A DNA stretch of 64,000 nt from Selenomonadaceae bacterium (GCA_030523645.1 JAUNIB010000002.1:62001-126000); one strand, 5' to 3'; numbered from the stretch's first letter, positions 1 to 7,932 are shown. The notes: generated by a model not told the origin, from the sequence alone. Translations and numbers: made by a program.

Positions 1-695
1 TGACGGTCGGTTGCGTTCGGCCCGTATACATCCCGGTCATCCTCTCTGGTCATGACCACCTTCGCCCCCGAATCCCGGAGGATATTCTTCAGCGCATTGG
101 ACACATACAGGGTGACAGCCTTTTCCTTTGCCCCGCTGGGGCCTGATGCGCCGTTGTCCACTCCGCCGTGACCCGGATCAATAACAATCGTCCTTCCCTT
201 CAGTCCGCCGAAGTCCACATCACGGCCATAGCTTCCCCGCCGCGGAATTTCCAATATAAGCCTTGACGGCTTCTTCGTCAATTTTTCCGCCTTGGCATAG
301 TAGATTTTGTAGCCCTGCTTCTTTACCTCACCGGCGAAGTTGACGGTTACAAGAACCTTGCCGCTCTTTTTATCGTCGAAAGTAATATCGCCGGCGTAGC
401 GACCGTCGAGCTGCTGCTCACGCTCCACCTTGCCCAGCTTCGTTTTTTTGAAAATGAGCTGCAGCTGTTTAGGATTTTTCTTCACAGCCTTCCGGGTGAA
501 CTGGATTTCCGGAGTGGAAACTCCGAATTCCAGCCGGTAAATTTCCGCTCCGGTCTTTGGCTCCGTTAGAATTTCTTCGTTAAAGTAAGTTATTTCACTC
601 TGGTGACTCGCTGCCTCCGCATTGCCGGACACCATCAGCAGCATACCGGCAAGGCACAGCACGGCCATATAAATAAAACTCTTTATATATTTCAA
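1..695 (-). CDS. N-acetylmuramoyl-L-alanine amidase (amidase_3), 3' end cut by window edge
   Basis: Zinc amidase that cleaves the amide between MurNAc and the stem peptide; exported. The frame reads a hydrophobic signal peptide in the first 25 residues (ending near NAEAAS), an AMIN-like beta region, then Amidase_3 beginning near residue 165 with the zinc-ligand motif IDPGHGG (residues 170-176) and the family motif VMTREDD..VYGPNATDR just before the window edge. About 231 residues are present; the C-terminal part lies beyond position 1. There is no upstream ATG; I chose the TTG at 695 because it gives a full signal peptide, but a TTG at 704 and an ATG ten codons in (668) are alternatives. It lies 27 bp after the DUF3006 gene and is probably the last or a later gene of that operon. 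Confidence 0.88.
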   Translation of the reverse strand, partial: MKYIKSFIYMAVLCLAGMLLMVSGNAEAASHQSEITYFNEEILTEPKTGAEIYRLEFGVSTPEIQFTRKAVKKNPKQLQLIFKKTKLGKVEREQQLDGRYAGDITFDDKKSGKVLVTVNFAGEVKKQGYKIYYAKAEKLTKKPSRLILEIPRRGSYGRDVDFGGLKGRTIVIDPGHGGVDNGASGPSGAKEKAVTLYVSNALKNILRDSGAKVVMTREDDRDVYGPNATDR

Positions 696-722
696 AACCT
701 GCAATGTACGTCTTCCAATCTC

Positions 723-959
723 TCAGTCATCGTCACGCCGCAGCTCTGCCAGCAGGGCAGCGGCCTCGTCTCCTGCAGCCTCGGTAGCTGCCTCGTCATA
801 CTCTACAGTAATATTGAGCCAGTCTCCCTCGTCCAGTCCCTCCGGCAGATATTTCGCAGGGAATACTACAGACTTCTCATCGTCTCCCAGAAGCAGTACT
901 GCCTTCCTGCCCTCATAGCGGTCGAGGCAGGCAGCCATTTTCACGGTTTCCTTTGCCAT
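723..959 (-). CDS. DUF3006 family small protein
   Basis: A 78-residue acidic protein of the DUF3006 family, which has no established biochemical role. The sequence shows the family pattern: an N-terminal strand (DRYEGRKAVLLLGDDE), a PAKYLPEGLDEGDWL segment and an acidic tail. DUF3006 genes are typically found next to extracellular MBL-fold proteins related to the ComEC C-terminal domain, exactly as here: the MBL lipoprotein gene stops 16 bp upstream. The start at 959 is preceded by GGGGAT; a longer upstream frame has no good ribosome site and would run into the neighbour. Inference: accessory or immunity-like partner of the MBL protein. Confidence 0.75.
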   Translation of the reverse strand: MAKETVKMAACLDRYEGRKAVLLLGDDEKSVVFPAKYLPEGLDEGDWLNITVEYDEAATEAAGDEAAALLAELRRDDD

Positions 960-975
960 ATTTCCATCCCCTTTA

Positions 976-1938
976 TCAGTAAGCGGTCTGGTCGTTCTTC
1001 TTGCCGCGCTGCGGTTTAATCTGATACAGCTTGCCATCCGCCTTTTTTCCGGTGGTGGTAATGGTAATATTTCCGTTGATATCGGTACGATAGAAATCAA
1101 TTTTCATCTTGCCGTACTTGGTACGGACAGAAGGATGGGGGTGATGATAGTCATTGTTCACACCGCAGGAAATAACAGCCCACTCCGGCTTTACCGCCTT
1201 CAGGAAAGCATCGGTATTGGAGGTCTTGGAGCCGTGATGCGGACTCTTGAGTATATTTGACCGCAGAGCGTCAGCCCCGTAGCGGCTGAGGATACCGTCC
1301 TCCGCTACCTTCTCGCCGTCACCGGTGAACATCATGCTGAATTCACCGAACTCAAGCCTGCCTTCAACGGAATTGATATTCAGATTAATCTTGCCGTTCT
1401 CCATACCGCCGTCCTTACGCATTTCCTTGGTCGGACTGTACACTACGAAGCGGAGGCCGTCACCGAAGTCAATCACATCACCGGCAGTAAGAGTCTTGCT
1501 CTTTATCTTCTTTTCCTTCAGGAGCTTCAGATAGTTGGTGTAGAACTTCGGCTTTGCGGTCTGACCGTTATCGTAGACCATTGCCACCGGGAAATTATTC
1601 AGCACATAGTCGATGCCGCCCATGTGATCTGCATGGGGATGGGTGAGAATGACAGCATCGAAGGAAGTTACCTTCTCCTCTGCCAGCCGCTTCTTCAGCT
1701 TGTCCTTCTCGTCAATATCACTGGTATCAATGAGAATTGTCTTCTTGCCCTGACGGATGAGAATGGCATCGCCCTGTCCTACATCCAGCATTTTTATTTC
1801 CAGCGTCCCTGAGGCAGGCGCAGCCGTCTTCTTGCTGCTGCCGGACTTGCTGCCCGAGTCTGTCTTCACCTGCACGCTGCAGGCTGTGAGGAATACTGCG
1901 GCCAATACTACAGCCACCAAAGATAAAAGTTTCTTCAT
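976..1938 (-). CDS. ComEC-like metallo-beta-lactamase fold lipoprotein
   Basis: A 320-residue lipoprotein with a signal peptide ending in the lipobox LTAC (Cys20), a Ser/Lys-rich linker to about residue 42, and an MBL-fold hydrolase domain similar to the C-terminal domain of the competence protein ComEC. Metal-binding residues are seen in DVGQGDAILI, ILTHPHADHMGG (HxHxDH), MFTGD and SPHHGS. Proteins of this type are secreted, probably as phosphodiesterases or nucleases; the substrate is unknown. It heads the operon with DUF3006 and amidase genes downstream. It lacks the membrane channel and OB regions of full ComEC, so it is not the DNA uptake channel itself. Confidence 0.85.
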   Translation of the reverse strand: MKKLLSLVAVVLAAVFLTACSVQVKTDSGSKSGSSKKTAAPASGTLEIKMLDVGQGDAILIRQGKKTILIDTSDIDEKDKLKKRLAEEKVTSFDAVILTHPHADHMGGIDYVLNNFPVAMVYDNGQTAKPKFYTNYLKLLKEKKIKSKTLTAGDVIDFGDGLRFVVYSPTKEMRKDGGMENGKINLNINSVEGRLEFGEFSMMFTGDGEKVAEDGILSRYGADALRSNILKSPHHGSKTSNTDAFLKAVKPEWAVISCGVNNDYHHPHPSVRTKYGKMKIDFYRTDINGNITITTTGKKADGKLYQIKPQRGKKNDQTAY

Positions 1939-1971
1939 TGTTTCGACCTCAATTCCCTATTTTATTATTTA

Positions 1972-2166
1972 TTACCGCTTCCACATATCCGGATGACACT
2001 GGAGATACAGTCTGATACAAAGCTGCCCAAACCAGATACAAAAAGCCGTCAGACAGAACATATCCGTATACCAGATGTTGCCGAAATCAATCATCGCCAT
2101 GCGCCAAAGGAGCATGGCACCGATAATCCAGTCGGCAGGCTTTACAAGCTTCAAAACCTTAAACAT
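1972..2166 (-). CDS. Small hydrophobic membrane protein
   Basis: A 64-residue protein with two probable membrane helices (around DWIIGAMLLWRMAMI and MFCLTAFCIWFGQLCI) and a basic end. The ATG at 2166 has a good ribosome site (GAGAGGG, 7 nt upstream), which supports it as real despite its size. It starts 11 bp after the azlD stop, so it is probably translated from the azlCD message. I do not recognise the family. It could be a small accessory subunit of the AzlCD exporter or an unrelated passenger. Confidence 0.55.
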   Translation of the reverse strand: MFKVLKLVKPADWIIGAMLLWRMAMIDFGNIWYTDMFCLTAFCIWFGQLCIRLYLQCHPDMWKR

Positions 2167-2177
2167 ACAAAACCCTC

Positions 2178-2513
2178 TCACAAATAATGCTGCAGCAGCC
2201 AGAAGGAAGCTAAACCGGAAACAATTGACGCGCCGATGGAATGTGTCTTGCAGGCAACCACCGTCGTAATGAGCGACGCCCACAGGCTGATATTGCCGGC
2301 AGTAAAATCAAAGGTGTAGCCCGGCCGCACGAAAATCTCCGAGAATACAAGCGCGCCGAAAACCGATGTCGGGACAAACTTCAGCCAGTTCTCTACCGCC
2401 ATGGGAATTTTCCGGTTGGAAAGGAAAAGCGGCGGCAGCACGCGGGGGATATAGCTGACCACAAACATACCGAAAATCGTCAGCAGTATCTCTGTATGAG
2501 TCATGGTGGTCAT
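2178..2513 (-). CDS. azlD: AzlD family branched-chain amino acid exporter subunit
   Basis: A 111-residue membrane protein with about four helices and the AzlD signature near the start (YIPRVLPPLFLSNRKIP). AzlD is the small subunit that works with AzlC to export branched-chain amino acids or their analogues across the cytoplasmic membrane. Its ATG overlaps the azlC stop codon (ATGA), which indicates translational coupling. A second in-frame ATG lies three codons later. Length is normal for the family. Confidence 0.9.
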   Translation of the reverse strand: MTTMTHTEILLTIFGMFVVSYIPRVLPPLFLSNRKIPMAVENWLKFVPTSVFGALVFSEIFVRPGYTFDFTAGNISLWASLITTVVACKTHSIGASIVSGLASFWLLQHYL

Positions 2514-3226
2514 GCCGACGCCTCCTCATTCTTCTGTGCGCTGTTTTCCCACAGCATACCTACCGTAGCAGCCAGCACCGTGGAAATAACGATGTGCAGC
2601 TTGTAGTCAAGGAAGGTAGACATCCACAGCGCCAGAACGCCGGCAAAAAGACCGACGATAATAAGGCGGTGATTCTTGAAATGGAAGGACCACAGACCGA
2701 TGAACATAGCCGTAAGCGTATAGCCTACCAGCGTAATATCTATCTCCACCATGCTGCCGAGAATCTGTCCCAGCACTGTGGAAATAACCCATGAGCCGTG
2801 AGCCGTATAGGCAAGCCCCAGTGCCTGAGGCATCGTCCAGCTCACCTTTTCATCCGAGAAGCGGTTTTCATTTACCGCAAAGGTCTCATCGACAATTTCC
2901 TGCGCGAAGGCCATGTGATATCCATGAGAGCCGCTGCTGATATATTTTACCAGCGTGCTGCTGTACAGGAGATGACGAAGATTTACGATAAATGTAGTCA
3001 AAACGATGGACGATATTGCCGCCGCCCCGCTGCCCATCATAGCCAGCGCGATGAACTGACCGCTGCCGGCAAAAACGAATATGGACATGAGGGCAATATC
3101 GAGAGTCGACAAACCTACCGAGCCGGCCAGAACACCGCAGGCCAGGCCCAAAGGAAAATAGCCCATCATAATCGGCAGTGCCGCTATCAGTACCTGTTTA
3201 TCGATTTTTACCTGAATACCAAACAT
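2510..3226 (-). CDS. azlC: AzlC family branched-chain amino acid exporter subunit
   Basis: A 238-residue integral membrane protein, the large subunit of the AzlCD exporter. Family patterns visible are PIMMGYFPLGLACGVLA near residue 20, FAGSGQFIAL near 55 and FIVNLRHLLYSSTL near 80-95, followed by the later helices of the fold. Full length. First gene of a probable azlC-azlD-small membrane protein operon; the roughly 70 bp between this start and the aminopeptidase stop is AT-rich and may hold the promoter, although I see no strong consensus match. Confidence 0.92.
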   Translation of the reverse strand: MFGIQVKIDKQVLIAALPIMMGYFPLGLACGVLAGSVGLSTLDIALMSIFVFAGSGQFIALAMMGSGAAAISSIVLTTFIVNLRHLLYSSTLVKYISSGSHGYHMAFAQEIVDETFAVNENRFSDEKVSWTMPQALGLAYTAHGSWVISTVLGQILGSMVEIDITLVGYTLTAMFIGLWSFHFKNHRLIIVGLFAGVLALWMSTFLDYKLHIVISTVLAATVGMLWENSAQKNEEASA

Positions 3227-3297
3227 GAAAAAAGAACACTCCGAATTAAGATTATCTTTCTATAATACAGAAATAAAATCCTTTTTTCAAGGTCATT

Positions 3298-4560
3298 TCA
3301 GGAAAAATCAACGAAGTTGCCCTGTCGGAATACCGGCACGATGCTGCCATCCTCCCGCACTCCGTCAATGGACAAATCCCCTGTGCCAATCATAAAGTCC
3401 TCGTGGACAATAGAGTTGTTGATGCCGCGGCTCAGCCGCTCCTCCACCGACAGCTCCGGTCCGCCCTCAAGGCAGGTGGGATAAGCCCGGCCAAAGGCAA
3501 GATGACAGGCAGCATTCTCGTCAAAGAGAGTGTTGTAGAAAAGAATGCCGCTGTTGGAGATAGGAGAATCGTAAGGCACCAGCGCCACCTCACCGAGACG
3601 GGCGGAGCCGTCATCCGTCTCCAGCAGCTCCTTCAGAATATGCTCGCCCTTATCTGCCCGGAAGTCCGTTACCTTGCCATCCTTGAAGGTGAGAGAGAAG
3701 CCCTCGATGAGATTTCCTTCATAGACCAGCGGCTTCGCTGCATAGACCGTACCGTTTACCCGGCCGCGGTCAGGCGCAGTATAGACCTCCTCCGTCGGCA
3801 TATTGGCCACGAAAAATCTGCCGGGGCAGCTGATATTCTCCTCCGCTCCCCCTGCCCAGATATGACCCTTTGGGAGACCCACCGACAAATCAGTACCGAG
3901 ACCGTTCCGATAGCGAAGCTCTGTGAACGCGTTGTCATTGAGCCACTTGGCAGCCTTGGCCAGAAAGTCCGTATGCTTCTGCCAGCGTTCTGCCGCGCCG
4001 CCGTCTCCCTGTACCCGGACAGCCGAGAGGATTGCCTGCCACAGCTTATCCATAGCTTCTTCGTCATCCGCTCCCGGGAAAACCTTCTTCGCCCAGGACA
4101 GGGTAGGAGCAGACACAATGCACCAGGAGTTTTCGTTGTTCATAAGCCGCTCCCGGTACTCCTCCAGAGCCGCCGCCGCTGCCATGTTTGCCATCTGCAG
4201 CCGCTCCGGCTCCACGGACTTGAAGATCTCCGGATCCCCTGCCGAAATGGAAACAAAAGCCGCCCCGCTCTTTGCCTGAGTCAGCAGCAGCTCCTTCCTC
4301 CATTCGGGGAATTCGGAAAATATATCCGGCCGTCCCATCATAAACCGGGTACGGCTGAACAGCTCATCGCTGTAGAGCATAGTCACATCATGGGCACCGG
4401 CTCTGTATCCAGCCTCGGCGATTGCTCTCGCCAAGGGAGCGCAGGTAATTGGGCTGTTGATGACCAGGAGCTGATCCGGCTGGAGGTTGACACCAATCTT
4501 TATTACCAGCTCGCCGTACTCGGCAAGATACTTCTCATCTATTTCTTTACTGTTATTCAT
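3298..4560 (-). CDS. M29 family aminopeptidase (AmpS/PepS-like)
   Basis: A 420-residue cytoplasmic metallo-aminopeptidase of peptidase family M29. The sequence shows the N-terminal module (ALARAIAEAGYRAGAHDV) and the catalytic-domain motifs GHIWAGG, MPTEEVYTAPDRGRVNGT and HLAFGRAYPTC, with the terminal GVREDGSIVPVFRQGNF typical of the family. Zinc or cobalt ligands lie in these stretches. The ATG at 4560 follows GAGGAC; the frame stays open a further 55 codons upstream into repeat DNA, but that extension is low-complexity (CPPCVQGGG) and is rejected. Monocistronic by spacing. Confidence 0.92.
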   Translation of the reverse strand: MNNSKEIDEKYLAEYGELVIKIGVNLQPDQLLVINSPITCAPLARAIAEAGYRAGAHDVTMLYSDELFSRTRFMMGRPDIFSEFPEWRKELLLTQAKSGAAFVSISAGDPEIFKSVEPERLQMANMAAAAALEEYRERLMNNENSWCIVSAPTLSWAKKVFPGADDEEAMDKLWQAILSAVRVQGDGGAAERWQKHTDFLAKAAKWLNDNAFTELRYRNGLGTDLSVGLPKGHIWAGGAEENISCPGRFFVANMPTEEVYTAPDRGRVNGTVYAAKPLVYEGNLIEGFSLTFKDGKVTDFRADKGEHILKELLETDDGSARLGEVALVPYDSPISNSGILFYNTLFDENAACHLAFGRAYPTCLEGGPELSVEERLSRGINNSIVHEDFMIGTGDLSIDGVREDGSIVPVFRQGNFVDFS

Positions 4561-4627
4561 CTGAAATACCGTCCTCTTATTTTTGAGAAATCCTATCACC
4601 AGTAGATGAATACTGGCTGAATTAACC

Positions 4628-4738
4628 AAGTCCGCCCTTTTCAAAGGCGGGGGACCGCCGTACTTTTCTCTTACCCTCCACCATGCTGCGCATGGTCCCC
4701 CTCCCTGCACGCAGGGAGGACACACGCCTCATCAACAC
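4628..4738. repeat. REP-like palindromic repeat unit
   Basis: This 110 bp block consists of adjacent short palindromes: GTCCGCCCTTTTCAAAGGCGGGGGAC, then ACCATGC-TGC-GCATGGT, then TCCCTGC...GCAGGGA. GC is higher than the surroundings and it has no credible ORF. It resembles the intergenic palindromic elements at 40.6 and 60.7 kb in style (arms separated by TGC) but not in full sequence. It sits between the aminopeptidase start and the LysM-gene terminator. Confidence 0.55.
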
Positions 4739-4740
4739 AA

Positions 4741-4783
4741 AAAGGGGCTGTCGACTAATTTTCATTAGTGCGACAGCCCCTTA
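4741..4783 (-). terminator. Intrinsic terminator of the LysM gene
   Basis: Read on the minus strand this is a long hairpin, GGGGCTGTCGCACTAAT with its complement, followed by TTTTTGTG. It lies 29 bp past the stop of the LysM-protein gene and is well placed to end that transcript. Confidence 0.85.
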
Positions 4784-4811
4784 TGCATATTGGGGGTGTA
4801 ATGGTCTTGTC

Positions 4812-5264
4812 TTACTTTATTACCGGAACGAGAAGCTTCCAGCCTGCCGGCAATGTCTCACCCTTGGGCAGAGCATTGACCTCGGATATGGCGTCTATCA
4901 GACTCTTCTGTTTCTCCGGGTCTCTGGTGTAGCGAAGAGCAATATCATTCAGGCTCTCTCCCTGGGCTACGGTAATCTTCTCGAAGCTGCTGCTTCTCAG
5001 ATACTCATTGCCGAACTGCAGGGGAGACCAAAGGCAGGCAAACATCACCGCCAGCACTGCAACCATCTTTACCGGAATGAAAGCCCGTACCGCTGCCGAT
5101 TTTGCATTCGCTTTTCTCCGCAGGGATGCTTCATCATTTTTCATTTCTCTATTCGAAAATTTCAGCTCGGTTTTTCTGCCGATACTCTGCTCGTTTCTTG
5201 CAAATCTCGTCCGGCTCTTCCGCTCATATTTCCGTCCGTATTCATTGATTGCTGCTGCGCTCAT
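4812..5264 (-). CDS. Membrane-anchored LysM protein (YneA-like organisation)
   Basis: A 150-residue protein with a basic, disordered N-terminal half (residues 1-62, rich in Arg/Lys), one membrane helix (about residues 66-84, VKMVAVLAVMFACLW) and one LysM peptidoglycan-binding domain (about 95-146, ITVAQGESLNDIALRY...LPAGWKLLVPV). The TM-LysM plan resembles the SOS division inhibitor YneA but the cytoplasmic basic tail is far longer; identity with YneA is not claimed. The start has a strong ribosome site (AGGGAGGAAAG). It is a single-gene unit with its own promoter near 5407-5434, a possible operator and a terminator. Confidence 0.7.
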   Translation of the reverse strand: MSAAAINEYGRKYERKSRTRFARNEQSIGRKTELKFSNREMKNDEASLRRKANAKSAAVRAFIPVKMVAVLAVMFACLWSPLQFGNEYLRSSSFEKITVAQGESLNDIALRYTRDPEKQKSLIDAISEVNALPKGETLPAGWKLLVPVIK

Positions 5265-5396
5265 TTTTCTTTCCTCCCTTTATTTCCAAGGCTTATTCCT
5301 TATTCGTCAGATTGTCAGCCGGTGGATTTATCCTTTCTTTTTCTTTTAGAACAACCCTCGGCTTATTTCTCATTTACGAATGGTCTTTTGTCGAAT

Positions 5397-5434
5397 TTCT
5401 GTTTTAATAATACCACAAACAGAACATTTGTCAA
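5397..5434 (-). promoter_or_regulatory. Promoter of the LysM gene with an inverted repeat over the -10
   Basis: On the minus strand TTGACA (5434-5429) and TATTAT (5412-5407) are separated by 16 bp, with an extended -10 (TGG). A perfect inverted repeat, TTCTGTTT...AAACAGAA (5424-5417 and 5404-5397), brackets the -10 and is a plausible repressor site. The leader to the start codon would be about 135 nt. Confidence 0.6.
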
Positions 5435-5561
5435 TACTTTGAAATATCAATTTTAGAAAATATTTTCTTTTTAGAACACAATCTGAATATCTCTGTCTGC
5501 TTCCTCCTCTCACCTGCTATTTTACATACTGTGACTGTCATTAACGGGACACAGACACAAA

Positions 5562-5600
5562 ACAGCCTGCCGCACGAAAATGTGCGGCAGGCTGTTTCTA
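5562..5600 (-). terminator. Terminator of the molybdenum cofactor operon
   Basis: The palindrome ACAGCCTGCCGCAC with its complement around an ATTTTC-type loop ends in TTTTGTG on the minus strand. It begins just past the stop of the MoaB-MoaE fusion gene at 5606. Confidence 0.85.
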
Positions 5601-5605
5601 TTGCC

Positions 5606-6493
5606 TCAATATATTTCCTTTTCTTTTACGCAGCCGGTCTTTACATCCTTCACGAAAGCTGTCAGCCCGGCGACAACATTATCGCGGATATCGCCGCCCA
5701 CCAGCGCCAGCATGATGGTATCTCCTACCGACAGCTCTCCTTCATTGACCCATATCCGAACATAGTGGATGCCGGTCAGCCCTCTCGCCCGTTCCTCGGC
5801 TGCCCTCAGCTTCTCTCTGTCCACGGACAGCAGCAGCTTCTTTACCGCCGGTGACGATTTATTCTCCCGGACTTCGGCCTTGGCCGTCACCCTCACGACA
5901 CCGGTGTGAAAGAGATACATTCCGCAGAGCGGTGCATCCTTGTCCTGCTTTGCCTCCCTCAGCCACTCATCCATCGAGGGGACTGCTTCCCGCTCCACCG
6001 TCCCGGCACAGTCAGCCGACCCCTCTGACAGCAGCATCTTCAGACCGTGGCTCAAAGGCTTCAGCACGGCGGACAGGTTCTCCCCTGCCCCCTTCTCGCT
6101 GCCAGGAAGATTTATGATGAGGCTTCTTCCTCGTATACCGGCTGCCGACCGGGACAGACAGCCGCGGGGAGTTATCTTCATGCTCTCGGCTCTCATCAGT
6201 TCAGCCAGTCCCGGAGCCTCCCGCTCTATCACACTGCGAGTGACCTCCGGGGTAATATCCCGCGGTGAGAAGCCGGTGCCGCCGGTAGTCAGTATGAGAT
6301 GCACCTTCTGCTCATCGGCGCACTTCACCAGCTGCCGCCTTATATCCTCCGGCTCATCGGGGACGATGGCAGTATAGACCACCTCATACTTTTCATCGCG
6401 AAGCATCCTCGCCAGCGCCGGCCCAGCCGTATCTGTCCGCTCTCCCCTGGCACCTTTGTCGCTGACCGTGATTATTGCTGCTGTGTATGCCAT
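5606..6493 (-). CDS. MoaB/Mog-MoaE fusion protein for molybdopterin synthesis
   Basis: A 295-residue two-domain protein. Residues 1 to about 160 are a MoaB/MogA domain (AAIITVSDKGARGERTDTAGP, LTTGGTGFSPRDITPEVT, NLPGSEKGAGENL), which adenylylates molybdopterin or binds it. The last ~110 residues look like MoaE, the catalytic subunit of molybdopterin synthase (GMYLFHTGVVRV, then DVKTGCVKEKE): the two lysines needed in E. coli MoaE (K119, K126) align with K-T-G-C-V-K-E-K. The Pro/Trp positions of the usual PxWKxE end are changed. I chose the ATG at 6493 because GGAGG is 7 nt upstream; an ATG at 6499 overlaps the moaC stop but sits too close to that site. Last gene of the operon. Confidence 0.75.
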   Translation of the reverse strand: MAYTAAIITVSDKGARGERTDTAGPALARMLRDEKYEVVYTAIVPDEPEDIRRQLVKCADEQKVHLILTTGGTGFSPRDITPEVTRSVIEREAPGLAELMRAESMKITPRGCLSRSAAGIRGRSLIINLPGSEKGAGENLSAVLKPLSHGLKMLLSEGSADCAGTVEREAVPSMDEWLREAKQDKDAPLCGMYLFHTGVVRVTAKAEVRENKSSPAVKKLLLSVDREKLRAAEERARGLTGIHYVRIWVNEGELSVGDTIMLALVGGDIRDNVVAGLTAFVKDVKTGCVKEKEIY

Positions 6494-6495
6494 CT

Positions 6496-6978
6496 TCATT
6501 CCTCCCGGGAAAAATCTCCGTGGACACCGCCGGTCTTCTTCAGCAGCCGCAGATTGGTAATGACAATATCCCGCTGAACAGCCTTGCACATATCGTAGAC
6601 CGTAAGAGCTGCCACCGACGCCGCCGTCAGCGCCTCCATCTCCACCCCGGTACGACCGGTGCAGGAAATTTCCGCCGTAATATCAACCGACAGCTTTTCT
6701 TCGTTGAGGGTCAGTTTCAAATCCGCTCCGTTGATAAAAAGCGGATGGCACATAGGAATCAAATCCGCCGTCCGCTTTGCTCCCATTATGCCGGCTATCT
6801 GAGCCACCGTCAGCACATCGCCTTTTTTCATACCCCCGTCCCTTATCAGAGCAAAGGTATTTTCATTGACCATGACGCTGACACCGGCGACGGCAGTACG
6901 GCGAGTGATGTCCTTCTCTCCGACATCGACCATCTTCGCCTTACCTTCATCGTTGAAGTGCGTGAAATCTCTTTCCAT
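6496..6978 (-). CDS. moaC: Cyclic pyranopterin monophosphate synthase
   Basis: A 160-residue cytosolic enzyme that converts the MoaA product (3',8-cyclo-GTP) to cyclic pyranopterin monophosphate. Diagnostic patterns are MVDVGEKDITRRTAVA at the start, KRTADLIPMCHPL in the middle (active-site His) and GRTGVEMEALTAASVAALTVYDMCKA, with the terminal LLKKTGGVHGDF. Length is normal. It sits between moaA and the MoaB-MoaE gene with almost no spacing. Confidence 0.97.
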   Translation of the reverse strand: MERDFTHFNDEGKAKMVDVGEKDITRRTAVAGVSVMVNENTFALIRDGGMKKGDVLTVAQIAGIMGAKRTADLIPMCHPLFINGADLKLTLNEEKLSVDITAEISCTGRTGVEMEALTAASVAALTVYDMCKAVQRDIVITNLRLLKKTGGVHGDFSREE

Positions 6979-6990
6979 ACATACTACCTC

Positions 6991-7932
6991 TCAGCCGCCA
7001 ATCTCATTCATTTCCCGTCCTGCCCTACTCTGACCGGAAAACTCACCGTGCCAGCGGGGCTTCGCCAGCACCGCCCGTCTGAACTGTTCCATCATTTCCG
7101 CTATATCCAGACCCTTCACAGAAAATTCCTCCGGCTTGTGAAGACAGGGCTTGAACTTCCCATCAGCCGTCAGGCGAATCCGATTGCAGCCGTCGCAGAA
7201 ATTGTCGCTCACCGGACTGATAAGACCGACACTCCCCACCGCTCCCGGCAGCCGGTACAGCTTTGCTACGCCGTCTACAGACAGCGGCTCCAGTCCCGGC
7301 ACCCTGTCCAGTACCACCGAAGCCGGAAGATAATCAAAATCCTTATAGCCTGCATCCACCATAGGCATCAGCTCGATAAACCGCACATCCACAGACTGCT
7401 TCATGGTCAGTCCTGCCAGCTGGGAGATTTCATCATCATTGAAGCCGCCCATAAGCACCGCATTGATTTTTATCCTGCGGAAGCCGGCCGCCAGCGCCGT
7501 CTCTATACCCGACAGCACCGCCTGCAGGTCGCCGCCTCTGGTAATCCGGCGGAACTTCTCCCCGTCCAGAGTATCAAGGCTGATGTTCAGCCTCTTTACC
7601 CCCGACTTCTTCAAATCGGCGGCAAAGTCCTTCAGCAGCACCCCGTTGGTGGTGACACAGACCTCCTCTATACCCGGCACAGCAGATGCGCGGCGGCATA
7701 TAGAAAGAATATTTTTCTTCACCAGCGGCTCACCGCCGGTAATCCGCAGCTTCCGTATACCGAGCCGAGCCGCCGCCGTCACCGCCGTCACCATCTCGTC
7801 CTCGGTCAGCATATCCTCATGGCGCTTCTTGCACACGCCGGTCTCCGGCATACAGTACTTGCAGCGAAGATTGCACAGATCCGTTACGGACAGCCGCAGA
7901 TATGAAATTGTCCGTCCGTAATTATCGACCAT
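6991..7932 (-). CDS. moaA: GTP 3',8-cyclase, radical SAM
   Basis: A 313-residue radical SAM enzyme that begins molybdopterin synthesis. The N-terminal cluster motif is CNLRCKYCMPE (CxxxCxxC), followed by RITGGEPL; the C-terminal second 4Fe-4S cluster is FCDGCNRIRLTADGKFKPCL. Length is at the lower end for MoaA, and the C-terminal GG dipeptide that activates catalysis is present (…MNEIGG). It overlaps neither neighbour: 12 bp to moaC and 12 bp from the upstream gene. Confidence 0.97.
   Translation of the reverse strand: MVDNYGRTISYLRLSVTDLCNLRCKYCMPETGVCKKRHEDMLTEDEMVTAVTAAARLGIRKLRITGGEPLVKKNILSICRRASAVPGIEEVCVTTNGVLLKDFAADLKKSGVKRLNISLDTLDGEKFRRITRGGDLQAVLSGIETALAAGFRRIKINAVLMGGFNDDEISQLAGLTMKQSVDVRFIELMPMVDAGYKDFDYLPASVVLDRVPGLEPLSVDGVAKLYRLPGAVGSVGLISPVSDNFCDGCNRIRLTADGKFKPCLHKPEEFSVKGLDIAEMMEQFRRAVLAKPRWHGEFSGQSRAGREMNEIGG

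Noticed and set aside
4561-4725. Upstream extension of the aminopeptidase by 55 codons.
   Set aside because: It would translate the palindromic repeat (cysteine, proline and glycine-rich) and lacks a ribosome site; the ATG at 4560 has one.
5425-5436. A B. subtilis-type SOS box (GAAC-N4-GTTC) at the LysM promoter.
   Set aside because: Only one half-site (GTTC) matches; the other reads TGAC, two mismatches, so I report only the separate inverted repeat.
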